Assembly (NCBI GenBank): GCA_965277075.1
Contig: OZ255707.1
Coordinates: 2,232,001 to 2,296,000, forward strand
Origin: Lustribacter sp965277075
GTDB taxonomy: Bacteria > Vulcanimicrobiota > Vulcanimicrobiia > Vulcanimicrobiales > Vulcanimicrobiaceae
Direction: 5' to 3'
DNA: 64,000 bases
Numbering within the stretch: the stretch's first letter is position 1; each line of letters begins with the position of its first letter. The position numbers were made by a program, and so were the translations under genes. Positions 16,349 to 24,760 of this stretch are shown piece by piece. The notes under the pieces are model-generated. The model searched no databases. It was not told the origin of the DNA and worked only from the letters and a program-made list of their open reading frames with translations.

Positions 16349-17658
16349 ATCGCACGCATTCGGAAGCGGCGTTTGCGCGCGCGAAACACGTGATCCCCGG
16401 GGGCGTGAACTCACCCGTGCGCGCTTTCCGCTCCGTCGGCGGCACTCCGGTTTTTATTTCTTCGGCGCACGGCTGCACGCTCGTCGACCTCGACGGCAAC
16501 ACGTACATCGACTACGTGATGTCGTGGGGTCCGCTGATCCTCGGGCACGCGCACCCGAGCGTCGTCGACGCGGTCGTCGCAGCGGCGGCGTTCGGCACTT
16601 CGTACGGCGCACCGACGGAAGCCGAGACCGAGCTGGCCGAACTCGTCGTCACGATGGTACCCTCGGTCGAACGCGTCCGCTTCTGTTCGAGCGGAACCGA
16701 AGCGACGATGAGCGCGCTGCGCCTGGCGCGCGGATACACCGGTCGAGCGAAAGTCGTCAAGTTTGCCGGCTGCTATCACGGACACGCAGACGCGTTCTTG
16801 ATCTCCGCGGGCAGCGGTGCATTGACGAACGGAGTTCCCGACTCGCCCGGCATCACCGACGGCGTCTCCCGCGACACCCTCGTCGTCGACTACAACGACC
16901 TCGAGGCGGTCGCCGAAGCGTTCCGCCGGCACGGCGCCGACATCGCGGCGGTCATCGTCGAGCCCTACGTCGGCAACATGGGTCTCGTCTTGCCGCTGCC
17001 GGGCTTCTTGGCCGGCTTGCGCCGGCTGTGCTCACGCCATGGGGCGATCCTGATCTTCGACGAAGTGATGACCGGCTTCCGGGTCGCGCCGGGCGGCGTC
17101 CAAGAGCGCGAAGGGGTTCTGCCCGACCTTACGACGCTTGGAAAAATCATCGGCGGCGGCCTTCCGGTCGGTGCATTCGGCGGCCGGGCGGACATCATGG
17201 CCCAGCTCTCGCCGGAAGGCCCCGTGTACCAAGCGGGTACCCTGTCCGGCAATCCGCTGGCGATGGCCGCCGGTCTTGCGACCCTGCAGGGCTTGCAGAT
17301 GCCGGGCGTTTATGCGCATCTCGAATCGCTCGGAACACGTTTTGCAACCGGGATGTCAGCCGTTCTCACCACCCACGGCGTGCCGCACGTCACCGCGCAC
17401 CGGGGCTCGATGGTCGGATTCTTCTTTACGGAGGGACCCGTCACGAACTTGATGTCCGCAAAGCAGTCCGACACGCGGTTATACGGCCGGTTCTTTCACG
17501 AAATGCTCGATCGGGGTATCTACCTTGCACCGAGTCAGTTCGAAGCCGGGTTTCTTTCCACCGCGCACCGCCCGGTCGACGTCGACGAGACGTTGGCGGC
17601 GGCCGACGAAGCACTCGCGGCGATGTTCGCCGTTCCAATGTCCAAAGACGTGAGGTAA
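16345..17658 (+). CDS. hemL: Glutamate-1-semialdehyde 2,1-aminomutase
   Basis: PLP-dependent second step of the C5 route to 5-aminolevulinate. The 437-residue protein begins with AKHVIPGGVNSPVRAF and carries the PLP lysine K267 in LGKIIGGGLPVGAFGG, in the position expected from characterised HemL. The cofactor phosphate loop SSGTEATMSALRLAR is intact. It is coupled to the preceding MobA-like gene by ATGA and followed by hemA after 4 bases. Cytosolic homodimer in known cases. Confidence 0.96.
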   Translation: MNRTHSEAAFARAKHVIPGGVNSPVRAFRSVGGTPVFISSAHGCTLVDLDGNTYIDYVMSWGPLILGHAHPSVVDAVVAAAAFGTSYGAPTEAETELAELVVTMVPSVERVRFCSSGTEATMSALRLARGYTGRAKVVKFAGCYHGHADAFLISAGSGALTNGVPDSPGITDGVSRDTLVVDYNDLEAVAEAFRRHGADIAAVIVEPYVGNMGLVLPLPGFLAGLRRLCSRHGAILIFDEVMTGFRVAPGGVQEREGVLPDLTTLGKIIGGGLPVGAFGGRADIMAQLSPEGPVYQAGTLSGNPLAMAAGLATLQGLQMPGVYAHLESLGTRFATGMSAVLTTHGVPHVTAHRGSMVGFFFTEGPVTNLMSAKQSDTRLYGRFFHEMLDRGIYLAPSQFEAGFLSTAHRPVDVDETLAAADEALAAMFAVPMSKDVR

Positions 17659-17662
17659 TTCG

Positions 17663-18988
17663 GTGCCGTTGGTCTGCATGGGTCTCTCGCACAATACGGC
17701 GCCGGTCGACGTCCGGGAGCGGCATGCGTTTCCGACGCACACGATGGGCGAGGCGCTCATCGCACTACGCGACTACGAGGCCGTGCGTGAAGCGCTGATG
17801 CTGCAGACCTGCGGGCGGCTCGAGATTTACGCCGAGATCGAAGACTACGAGGACGGCGTCGTCCAGCTCCGTCAGTTTCTCGGAAACTTCCGCCACGGCG
17901 GCGTCGACGACATGGACTCCTACATGTATACGATGCTGGGAAGCCAGGCGATCGATCATCTGTTCCGCGTTGCCACGGGTCTCGACTCGATGCTGATCGG
18001 CGAAGCCGAGATATTGCATCAAGTGAAAGACGCGTTCATCGAAGCGCAGCGCGCACGTTCGCTCGGCAAGACCCTGCATTATCTCTTTCGGGAAGCGCTC
18101 AACGCCGGCAAGGCGGCGCGCACGCAAACGGAGATCGGCGGCGCGTCGACCTCGATCGCGACCGCGGCCGTCACGTTCGCCAAGCAACACGTCGGGCCAC
18201 TGCGCGGCAAGTCGATCGTCGTCGTCGGCGCCGGCAAGATGGGTTCGCTCGTCGCGCGGCGGCTCAAAGGTGAGGGCTGCGGCGACATCGTCGTGCTCAA
18301 CCGCTCGCACGAACGCGCGCGCGACGTCGTCGAGTCGCTCGGCGTCGGGCGCGCGGGCGATCTCCCCGGCATCGTTACGGCGATGCGTGACGCCGACATC
18401 GTCGTCACGTCGACCGGTGCGTCGCACTTCTTGCTCACGCCCGGGAACGTCGCCGAGGCGATGCTCGCCCGGCCCGATCGTCCGCTCTTCATCGTCGACA
18501 TCGCCGTTCCGCGCGACGTCGATCCGGACGTCGCGCGCATTGCGGGCGTGCGCGTCGTCGACGTTGACGGCCTCAAGGGCGTCGTCGACGTAACGCTCGA
18601 GCATCGGCGCGAGTCGATTCCGCTGGTCGAGGAAATCATCGCCGAGCACGCGGAGCGCTTCGGCCAATGGTATCAGGCGCGCGTCGCCGTGCCGGTGATT
18701 AGTTCGCTCGTGCAACGCGCCGAAACGATCCGCGAAGGCGAACTCGAACGGCTCTTCGCACGCTGTCCGGAGTTGAGCGAACGCGAACGAATGCTCATCA
18801 CCGGCATGTCGCTGACGATCATCTCGAAACTGCTGCACAACGCGATCACCAAAATTCGCGACAAAGCGGTCGTCAATCGCGCCGAAGCGCTCACGCACGC
18901 TTCGGTGCTCAACGAACTCTTCGACCTGCGCGCGCACGCGATCGAGGAGACCGGCTTGCGGATGATGCCCGAGGAAGTCGTCGAGTGA
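17663..18988 (+). CDS. hemA: Glutamyl-tRNA reductase
   Basis: Reduces glutamyl-tRNA(Glu) to glutamate-1-semialdehyde with NADPH, the committed step of C5 tetrapyrrole synthesis. Cys50 is the catalytic thiol; the motif reads TCGRLE where most family members have TCNR. The NADPH domain (VVVGAGKMGSLVARRL, near residues 190-205) and the C-terminal dimerisation helix are complete. Length is 441. GTG 17663 is the natural start, 4 bases past hemL. Its stop is shared with the GTG start of the next gene. Confidence 0.95.
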   Translation: MPLVCMGLSHNTAPVDVRERHAFPTHTMGEALIALRDYEAVREALMLQTCGRLEIYAEIEDYEDGVVQLRQFLGNFRHGGVDDMDSYMYTMLGSQAIDHLFRVATGLDSMLIGEAEILHQVKDAFIEAQRARSLGKTLHYLFREALNAGKAARTQTEIGGASTSIATAAVTFAKQHVGPLRGKSIVVVGAGKMGSLVARRLKGEGCGDIVVLNRSHERARDVVESLGVGRAGDLPGIVTAMRDADIVVTSTGASHFLLTPGNVAEAMLARPDRPLFIVDIAVPRDVDPDVARIAGVRVVDVDGLKGVVDVTLEHRRESIPLVEEIIAEHAERFGQWYQARVAVPVISSLVQRAETIREGELERLFARCPELSERERMLITGMSLTIISKLLHNAITKIRDKAVVNRAEALTHASVLNELFDLRAHAIEETGLRMMPEEVVE

Positions 18989-20490
18989 CGCGACCCGGAA
19001 AGGTCTGGCTGGTTGGTGCGGGGCCCGGTGATCCGGGCCTTTTGACGCTCAAGGGCGCGCGCGCGATCGCGCAGTGCGACACGCTGGTGTACGACTACCT
19101 CGCATCACAGGCGATCGTGGACCTCGCACCGCCCGATTGCGAAAAGATCTACGTGGGGAAAAAGGCCGGAGCGCACACGCTCACCCAAGACGAGATCACG
19201 GCACTGATCGTCCAGCTCGGTCTCGACGGCAAGCGCGTCGTCCGGCTCAAAGGCGGCGACGTATTCGTTTACGCGCGCGGCGGCGAAGAAGCGCAGGCGC
19301 TGCAGGCCGCGGGCGTTCCGTTCGAGATCGTTCTCGGCATCACGTCGGCGATTGCCGCGCCTGCATATGCCGGGATTCCGGTCACACACCGCGACCACAA
19401 CACGTCGTTCTCGATTTCGACCGGTCACGAGAACCCGCTCAAGGGCTACACGAGCCTCGACTATGCGAAGCTCGCGAATCCGAAATCGACGACCATCTTT
19501 CTGATGGCCATGGGGAACCTCGCCGGTATCGTCGGCGAACTGCGCGCCAACGGCCTCGCCGGCGACACGCCGGTCGCGATCGTGCGTGAGGGCACGAAGC
19601 CGACGCAAGAAACGCTCGTTGCGACACTCGATACGATCGTCGCGGAGGTCGAACGAACGCACTTCGCGGCCCCGGCGATCGTCGTGATCGGCAGCGTGGT
19701 GAACGAACGCGAGACGATTCGCTGGTTCGATAATCAGCCGCTGTTCGGCCGCCGGGTGATGATCACGCGCCCGCTGGGACACCTCGACGATTTCGTGATG
19801 CAGGTGTGGGAGGCCGGCGCCGAGCCCATCGTCGCGCCGACGATCGCGATCGGGCCGCCGGACGATCCGGCGCCCGCGCAAGCGGCGGTCGCGAGCGTGC
19901 GCGACTACAGCTGGGTCGCGTTTACCAGCCGCAACGGTGTCGACGCGTTCTTCGATATCGCGAGCGCCCGCGGCAAGGATGCGCGCGCGTTCGGCGATAC
20001 AAAGGTCGCCGCGATCGGGCCGAAGACCGCCGAGGCGCTCGCCCAACGCGGCATACGCGTCGACTTCATGCCGTCGCAGTACGTCAACGAAGAGGTCGCG
20101 TTCGGGCTGCTCGAACGCACGTCGTCCGGCGACCGCGTGCTGATCTTTCGCGCGCAGGAAGCGCGCGAGGTATTGCCCGACATGCTGCGCGCCAACGGCC
20201 GCAACGTCGACGTCGTCGCCGCATACGCGACGCGCTACATCGTCGCCCCCTCGATCGTCGAGGGCGTGCAACGCGCCGACATCGTGACGTTCACCAGCAG
20301 CAGCACCGTCATGGGTTTTCTCGCCAACGTCGATAACGGTCCGGCGGCGCTCGCCGGCAAGACCGTCGCGGCGATCGGGCCGATCACGGCTCGGACGGCG
20401 CGCGATCACGGTATCACCGTCGACATCGTCGCCGACGAATTCACCGTCGAAGGACTGATGCGCGCCCTCGAGGCCGGCGTTACCGCCTGA
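18985..20490 (+). CDS. cobA-hemD: Fused uroporphyrinogen-III C-methyltransferase / uroporphyrinogen-III synthase (CobA-HemD)
   Basis: Residues 1 to about 245 form a SAM-dependent uroporphyrinogen-III methyltransferase: VWLVGAGPGDPGLLTLKG, VVRLKGGDVFVYARGGEE and GITSAIAAPAYAGIPVTHR are typical. Residues about 250-501 form a full HemD with both half-domains (VAFTSRNGVDAFF, FTSSSTVMGFL). The protein would close hydroxymethylbilane to uroporphyrinogen III and methylate it to precorrin-2, the substrate for the SirC domain at 12821. CobA-HemD fusions are known in several phyla. GTG 18985 overlaps the hemA stop (GTGA). Confidence 0.94.
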   Translation: MTRPGKVWLVGAGPGDPGLLTLKGARAIAQCDTLVYDYLASQAIVDLAPPDCEKIYVGKKAGAHTLTQDEITALIVQLGLDGKRVVRLKGGDVFVYARGGEEAQALQAAGVPFEIVLGITSAIAAPAYAGIPVTHRDHNTSFSISTGHENPLKGYTSLDYAKLANPKSTTIFLMAMGNLAGIVGELRANGLAGDTPVAIVREGTKPTQETLVATLDTIVAEVERTHFAAPAIVVIGSVVNERETIRWFDNQPLFGRRVMITRPLGHLDDFVMQVWEAGAEPIVAPTIAIGPPDDPAPAQAAVASVRDYSWVAFTSRNGVDAFFDIASARGKDARAFGDTKVAAIGPKTAEALAQRGIRVDFMPSQYVNEEVAFGLLERTSSGDRVLIFRAQEAREVLPDMLRANGRNVDVVAAYATRYIVAPSIVEGVQRADIVTFTSSSTVMGFLANVDNGPAALAGKTVAAIGPITARTARDHGITVDIVADEFTVEGLMRALEAGVTA

Positions 20491-20528
20491 ATCCGACGAA
20501 CACGGCGCTCGGCGCGCTCGCCGCGTGC

Positions 20529-21395
20529 ATGATCGCGATCGTCGCCTACCGCGTCCACGCGTTGAGCATCGGCGGTGCCGTCGCAGCATTCGTCGTCGGT
20601 GCCCTGACGTTCGGCGCGGGCACGCTCGGTACGGCCCTGCTGCTGCTCGCGTTCTTTCTCAGCTCGACGCTGCTGTCGCGCGCCGGTAAAGCGCGCAAAC
20701 GCGAACTCGTCGACGTCGGCAAAGGCGGCGCACGCGACGCGGCACAGGTGCTCGCGAACGGCGGTGTCGCGACGCTCTGCGCCGTGCTGTGGATTCTTTT
20801 CGATCGCGGGAGCGGCACGTCGCTTTGGTTCATCGCCTTCGCCGGTGCATATGCGGCGGCGACCGCCGACACCTGGGGCACGGAGATCGGCACGCTCGCC
20901 GCCGAGCAGCCGCGGTCGATTCTCACGCGTCAACCGCTGCCGACCGGACTTTCCGGCGGCGTGACATCCGCCGGTACCGCAGCCGAGATCGCGGGTAGCG
21001 TTCTGATCGCGGTTCTCACACCGCTCGCGCTCGTGCTCGCGTTGCCGGCGAACAATTCGACGATTCCGCTGCCGGTCGCGCCCGTGCTCGGCGGTCTCGG
21101 CGCGCGCGCCGCGTTTGCGACATTTTCGCTCGTCACGATCGTGCCGGTGTTCGCCGGCGGGTTCGGCGGCGCGTTGATCGATTCGATCCTCGGCGACACG
21201 CTGCAAGAACGCCGCTGGTGTCCGGCGTGCAAACGCGAATGCGAGACGAACCCGCACGTTTGCGGGACGCCGACCGAGCACCGACGCGGCCTTGCATGGG
21301 TCACCAACGACGCGGTGAACGCCGTCGCAACGGCCGCCGGCGCGATCATCTCCGTGCTCGCCGCGCTGGCGAGTCACGCCGTCTTGCACCTGTAG
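20529..21395 (+). CDS. DUF92 family integral membrane protein
   Basis: A 288-residue polytopic protein with the DUF92 landmarks: ALSIGGAVAAFVVG, ADTWGTEIGTL and FGGALIDSILGDTLQ, plus a cysteine cluster (CPACKRECE...HVCG) before the last helices. Plant relatives phosphorylate phytyl phosphate; bacterial members are mostly uncharacterised. Placement after cobA-hemD suggests prenyl or phytol metabolism linked to tetrapyrroles, but that is inference. The frame is open back to the cobA-hemD stop without another ATG, GTG or TTG, so a few residues may be missing from the N-terminus. Confidence 0.8.
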   Translation: MIAIVAYRVHALSIGGAVAAFVVGALTFGAGTLGTALLLLAFFLSSTLLSRAGKARKRELVDVGKGGARDAAQVLANGGVATLCAVLWILFDRGSGTSLWFIAFAGAYAAATADTWGTEIGTLAAEQPRSILTRQPLPTGLSGGVTSAGTAAEIAGSVLIAVLTPLALVLALPANNSTIPLPVAPVLGGLGARAAFATFSLVTIVPVFAGGFGGALIDSILGDTLQERRWCPACKRECETNPHVCGTPTEHRRGLAWVTNDAVNAVATAAGAIISVLAALASHAVLHL

Positions 21396-21446
21396 CGGGC
21401 GCCCGTAAAAGGGATGGCGCACCGGTGACACGGACGTAGCGCGCAG

Positions 21447-22586
21447 ATGATCGACATTCGTTCGCGTGCGGCCGGTGATCGCGTCACGATGCGCAACGGC
21501 AACCGGCTCAAGCTCGGCTTGTTCGGCTCGAATTGCTCGTCGGGTCGCGCCGCGACGAAAGTTCCGGAGCGCTGGTCGGGGAATTGGGAAGACAACTTGC
21601 GTCTCGCGCAACTTGCCGACGACGCCGGCATCGACTTCATCTTACCGATCGGCCGCTGGCGGGGTTACGGCGGTGACACGAATTTCGAAGGCCGTACGCT
21701 CGAAACGATCACCTGGGCGACGGGGCTGCTTGCGCAAACGAGACGGCTGCACGTTTTCGCGACCGTGCACGCTCCGCTCGTCAACCCGGTGTTCGCTGCG
21801 AAGCAGTTTGTGACGACGGACCATATCAGCCGCGGCCGCTTCGGGCTCAACATCGTGTGCGGTTGGAATCAAGACGAGTTCGACATGTTCGGGGTCGATC
21901 AGCGCGATCACGATTTGCGCTACCGGTACGGGAAGGCGTGGCTCGCGGTGCTCGAGCGCTTGTGGAGCGACGACGAGGCGCCGTTCGATGTGGACAACGA
22001 GTTTTTCCATATGCAGAATCTCGTCGCGGAACCGAAGCCCTACGGGACGACGCGGCCATTGACGATGAATGCCGGTGCGTCGCCGGTCGGGCGTGAGTTC
22101 GGCATTTCGAGTTGCGATCTGATTTTCACACCGCTCGCGGATCTCGCGACGGGAGCGAACGACGTCGAAACCGCCGCAGCGCGGGCGCGCGAACTCGGCA
22201 AGACCATCGGCGTCTGCTGCAACGGCTTCGTCGTTTGCCGCCCGACGCAGCGTGAAGCCGAAGAATATCTGCGCTATTACGCGGAAGAGAACGCGGACTG
22301 GGCCGCCGTCGATCGTCTCCTTGCCCTCAACGGCGTACAGTCGAAATCGTATCGCGCCGATCACTACGAGACGTTTCGCACGCGTTGGTCGGCGGGGCAT
22401 GGCGGATACCCGATCGTCGGCGATCCCGACCGGGTCGCCGGCGAGCTGACGAAGATCGCGGACGCCGGCTACTACGGCTTCTGCTTCTCGTTTGTGAACT
22501 ACCTCGATGAGTTTCCGTTTTTTCGCGACGAAGTTCTGCCGCGTCTCGTCGCCCGCGGCGTTCGAACCCCGGGAGGGTCACGTTGA
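21447..22586 (+). CDS. LLM-class flavin-dependent monooxygenase
   Basis: A luciferase-like (beta/alpha)8 monooxygenase of 379 residues that needs FMNH2 from a separate reductase. Features such as NWEDNLRLAQLADDAGIDFI, DHISRGRFGLNIVCGWNQDE and DPDRVAGELTKIADAG are typical of the RutA, SfnG and alkanesulfonate monooxygenase branch. The substrate is unknown; relatives oxidise pyrimidines, sulfones and sulfonates. An alternative ATG at 21489 would trim 14 residues, and neither start has a strong ribosome site. It begins a run with two binding proteins and a TPP enzyme, overlapping the next start by TTGA. Confidence 0.85.
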   Translation: MIDIRSRAAGDRVTMRNGNRLKLGLFGSNCSSGRAATKVPERWSGNWEDNLRLAQLADDAGIDFILPIGRWRGYGGDTNFEGRTLETITWATGLLAQTRRLHVFATVHAPLVNPVFAAKQFVTTDHISRGRFGLNIVCGWNQDEFDMFGVDQRDHDLRYRYGKAWLAVLERLWSDDEAPFDVDNEFFHMQNLVAEPKPYGTTRPLTMNAGASPVGREFGISSCDLIFTPLADLATGANDVETAAARARELGKTIGVCCNGFVVCRPTQREAEEYLRYYAEENADWAAVDRLLALNGVQSKSYRADHYETFRTRWSAGHGGYPIVGDPDRVAGELTKIADAGYYGFCFSFVNYLDEFPFFRDEVLPRLVARGVRTPGGSR

Positions 22587-23755
22587 TTCGACGCATCGTC
22601 CTCGCGCTTACGGCGCTAGTGCTCGCAGCGATCGGCACGGTGCCGGTGCGCGCGGCCGATCCGTACGACGTCTACATTCTGCTTTCGCTCACCGGCGCGG
22701 GCGCGTTCCTCGGACAGTCCGAAGCGAAATCGATCGCCGCGATCGAAACGGTCGCAAATCGAAAGGGCGGGATCAACGGCCGGCCCGTGCACTTCGTGAT
22801 CCAAGATGACCAGTCGAGCCCGCAACTCGCCGTGCAGCTCGTGAACGGCTTGATTGCGAAGAACGTGCCGATCATCCTCGGCCCGTCGTATAGCGCGACG
22901 TGCTACGCGGTTTTGCCGATCGTGAAAGCCGGACCGACCCAGTATTGCTATGCGCCCTCGGTACACACCGTCGCGCCGAGCTTCACGTTCTCGAGCGGTG
23001 TCTCGACAAAAGATCTGGCGCTCGCCGGCCTGCGCTACTTCCGTTCGCGCGGCGTGCGCAAAGTCGCGGTGCTGGTGACGACCGACGCGACGGGCCAAGA
23101 CGGCGAGAACGTCATCAAAGAAGATTTCGCGCTGCGCGAAAACCAATCGATGTCGCTCGTCGCGACCGAACATTTCACTCCCGGCGACATCAGCATCAGC
23201 GCGCAGATCGCGCGCCTAAAAGCATCGGGCGCGCAACTCGTGATCGCGTGGGTGACCGGCACCCCGTTCGGCACGGTGCTCAAAGGCGCCGTCGAGGGTG
23301 CACTCGACGTCCCGATCCTCACCAACGCCGGAAACCTGAGCGCCGTGCAGATGACCCAATACGCAGCGTTCGTGCCGAAGAACCTGTATTTCACCGCGTT
23401 CCGCTTCTTGCGCTATAAACAGGCCGGCCCGGGTCCCGTTCGCGACGCGGACCGCGAGTTCTACGCTGCGCTCGCGGCCGTCGGCGTGCCCAATCCGGAT
23501 GGGACGTATTCGTCGTGCTGGGACGCGACCAATATCGCGGTCGACGCGCTACGTCACGTGGGGCCGAATCCGACGGCCGACGCGGTTCGCTCGTACATCG
23601 CGAATTTGCACGGCTTCCCCGGGATCAACGGCATCATGGATTTTCGCGACGGGCAGCAGCGGGGCTACAAAGACAACGCCGGCCTCATCGCGCAGTGGGA
23701 CGCGCCCACGAAGACGTTCGTCCCGGTTAGTCTGCCCGGCGGCTACCTAAAGTAA
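22583..23755 (+). CDS. ABC transporter substrate-binding protein, branched-chain amino acid (LivJ) type
   Basis: A 390-residue periplasmic-binding protein with a signal peptide (hydrophobic core about residues 8-22, cleavage near VRAAD). The mature start YDVYILLSLTGAGAFLGQSE and the block GPSYSATCYAVLPIVK fit the Peripla_BP_6 family. The start is TTG 22583 after GGGAGGG, overlapping the monooxygenase stop. No permease or ATPase gene is adjacent, so it either borrows a distant transporter or serves as a sensor. The ligand is unknown. Confidence 0.85.
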   Translation: MIRRIVLALTALVLAAIGTVPVRAADPYDVYILLSLTGAGAFLGQSEAKSIAAIETVANRKGGINGRPVHFVIQDDQSSPQLAVQLVNGLIAKNVPIILGPSYSATCYAVLPIVKAGPTQYCYAPSVHTVAPSFTFSSGVSTKDLALAGLRYFRSRGVRKVAVLVTTDATGQDGENVIKEDFALRENQSMSLVATEHFTPGDISISAQIARLKASGAQLVIAWVTGTPFGTVLKGAVEGALDVPILTNAGNLSAVQMTQYAAFVPKNLYFTAFRFLRYKQAGPGPVRDADREFYAALAAVGVPNPDGTYSSCWDATNIAVDALRHVGPNPTADAVRSYIANLHGFPGINGIMDFRDGQQRGYKDNAGLIAQWDAPTKTFVPVSLPGGYLK

Positions 23756-23796
23756 GGGCATCTCGGGAAGGTTTCTTTCGCGCCGCGGAAGAGACC

Positions 23797-24738
23797 ATGA
23801 AAATGAAACGCTCGGCGGCTCTGGCCTCGCTCGTGGCGCTGACCGCGTTGCCCGGTGCGCCGCTGCGCGCGCAGTCCAAAGACAAGTTGCGCGTCGCTTT
23901 TCCGACGCTCGACGCGACCTCCGAAGTGATGTATGCCCACGAGATGGGTTTCTTCGATCGAGCGGGTCTGGACGTCGAACTGATGCCGCTGGTCAACGGC
24001 GGTCCGATCTCGGCGGGCGTGGCGTCGGGCGCGATCGACATCGGTTTGGGCAATACGATCACGGTCATGACCGCCTACAGGAAAGGCCTGCCGTTCACGA
24101 TCATCGCGCCGGCCGCGATGCAGGTTCGCACGGCGCCGTCGGGTTTGCTGGTGGTCGCGAAGTTGTCGCCGATTCAAACGGCCAAGGACCTCAACGGGAA
24201 AGTCGTCGGCGTGAGTCCGCTGCGCGGAATCGGCGAGATCGCGATCTCCAATTGGGCCGACAAAAACGGCGGCGACGCGAGCACGCTGAAATTCCTCGAG
24301 ATTCCATTTTCGCAAAGCGAATCGATGCTTGCGAACGCGCGGGCGGACGCGGCGTTCATCAGCGAGCCGTTCACGACGCAGGCCAAACCGACGACGCGCG
24401 CGATCGGCGATCCATTCGCCTCGCTCGGCGAGAACTGGCTTATCACGGCATTTTTCACCTCGCGTCCGTGGGCGCAATCGCACACGAGTGCGCTCGCACG
24501 TTTCACCGGTGTGATCCGCGAGACGGCGCGCTGGGCGAACAGGAATCCGGACCTCACCGCACCGATCCTCGCGAAGTATTCGAAGATGGACGAGGCGCTG
24601 GTGAAGTCGACCGTGCGCGCCCACTTCGCGGCGACGCTGACGCCGGCACAGCTGCAGCCGATCATCGATGCCTCGGCGAAGTACAAACTGCTCGACGCGC
24701 CGTTCCGCGCCGACGAACTGATCTTCCAACCGACGTAG
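23797..24738 (+). CDS. ABC transporter substrate-binding protein, NMT1/SsuA-TauA type
   Basis: A 313-residue exported binding protein. The signal peptide covers about residues 1-25 (cleavage near LRAQS). The mature protein has the NMT1/THI5 pattern (EVMYAHEMGFFDRAGLDVEL, AGVASGAIDIGLGNTITV). Family members bind sulfonates, nitrate, thiamine precursors or similar small anions and aromatics. It is the second orphan binding protein in a row, 41 bases after the LivJ-type gene, again without permease or ATPase. Confidence 0.84.
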   Translation: MKMKRSAALASLVALTALPGAPLRAQSKDKLRVAFPTLDATSEVMYAHEMGFFDRAGLDVELMPLVNGGPISAGVASGAIDIGLGNTITVMTAYRKGLPFTIIAPAAMQVRTAPSGLLVVAKLSPIQTAKDLNGKVVGVSPLRGIGEIAISNWADKNGGDASTLKFLEIPFSQSESMLANARADAAFISEPFTTQAKPTTRAIGDPFASLGENWLITAFFTSRPWAQSHTSALARFTGVIRETARWANRNPDLTAPILAKYSKMDEALVKSTVRAHFAATLTPAQLQPIIDASAKYKLLDAPFRADELIFQPT

Positions 24739-24760
24739 GGATTCCGAGGAGCACGACGCC

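Noticed and set aside
18000..20600. Long antisense frames opposite hemA and cobA-hemD (400-490 codons)
   Set aside because: They are Arg/Asp-rich, lack family motifs and are typical shadows of high-GC coding sequence.
21396..21446. Riboswitch in front of the flavin monooxygenase gene
   Set aside because: The 51-base spacer has a GGGCGCCC palindrome but is too short, and no conserved riboswitch core was recognised.
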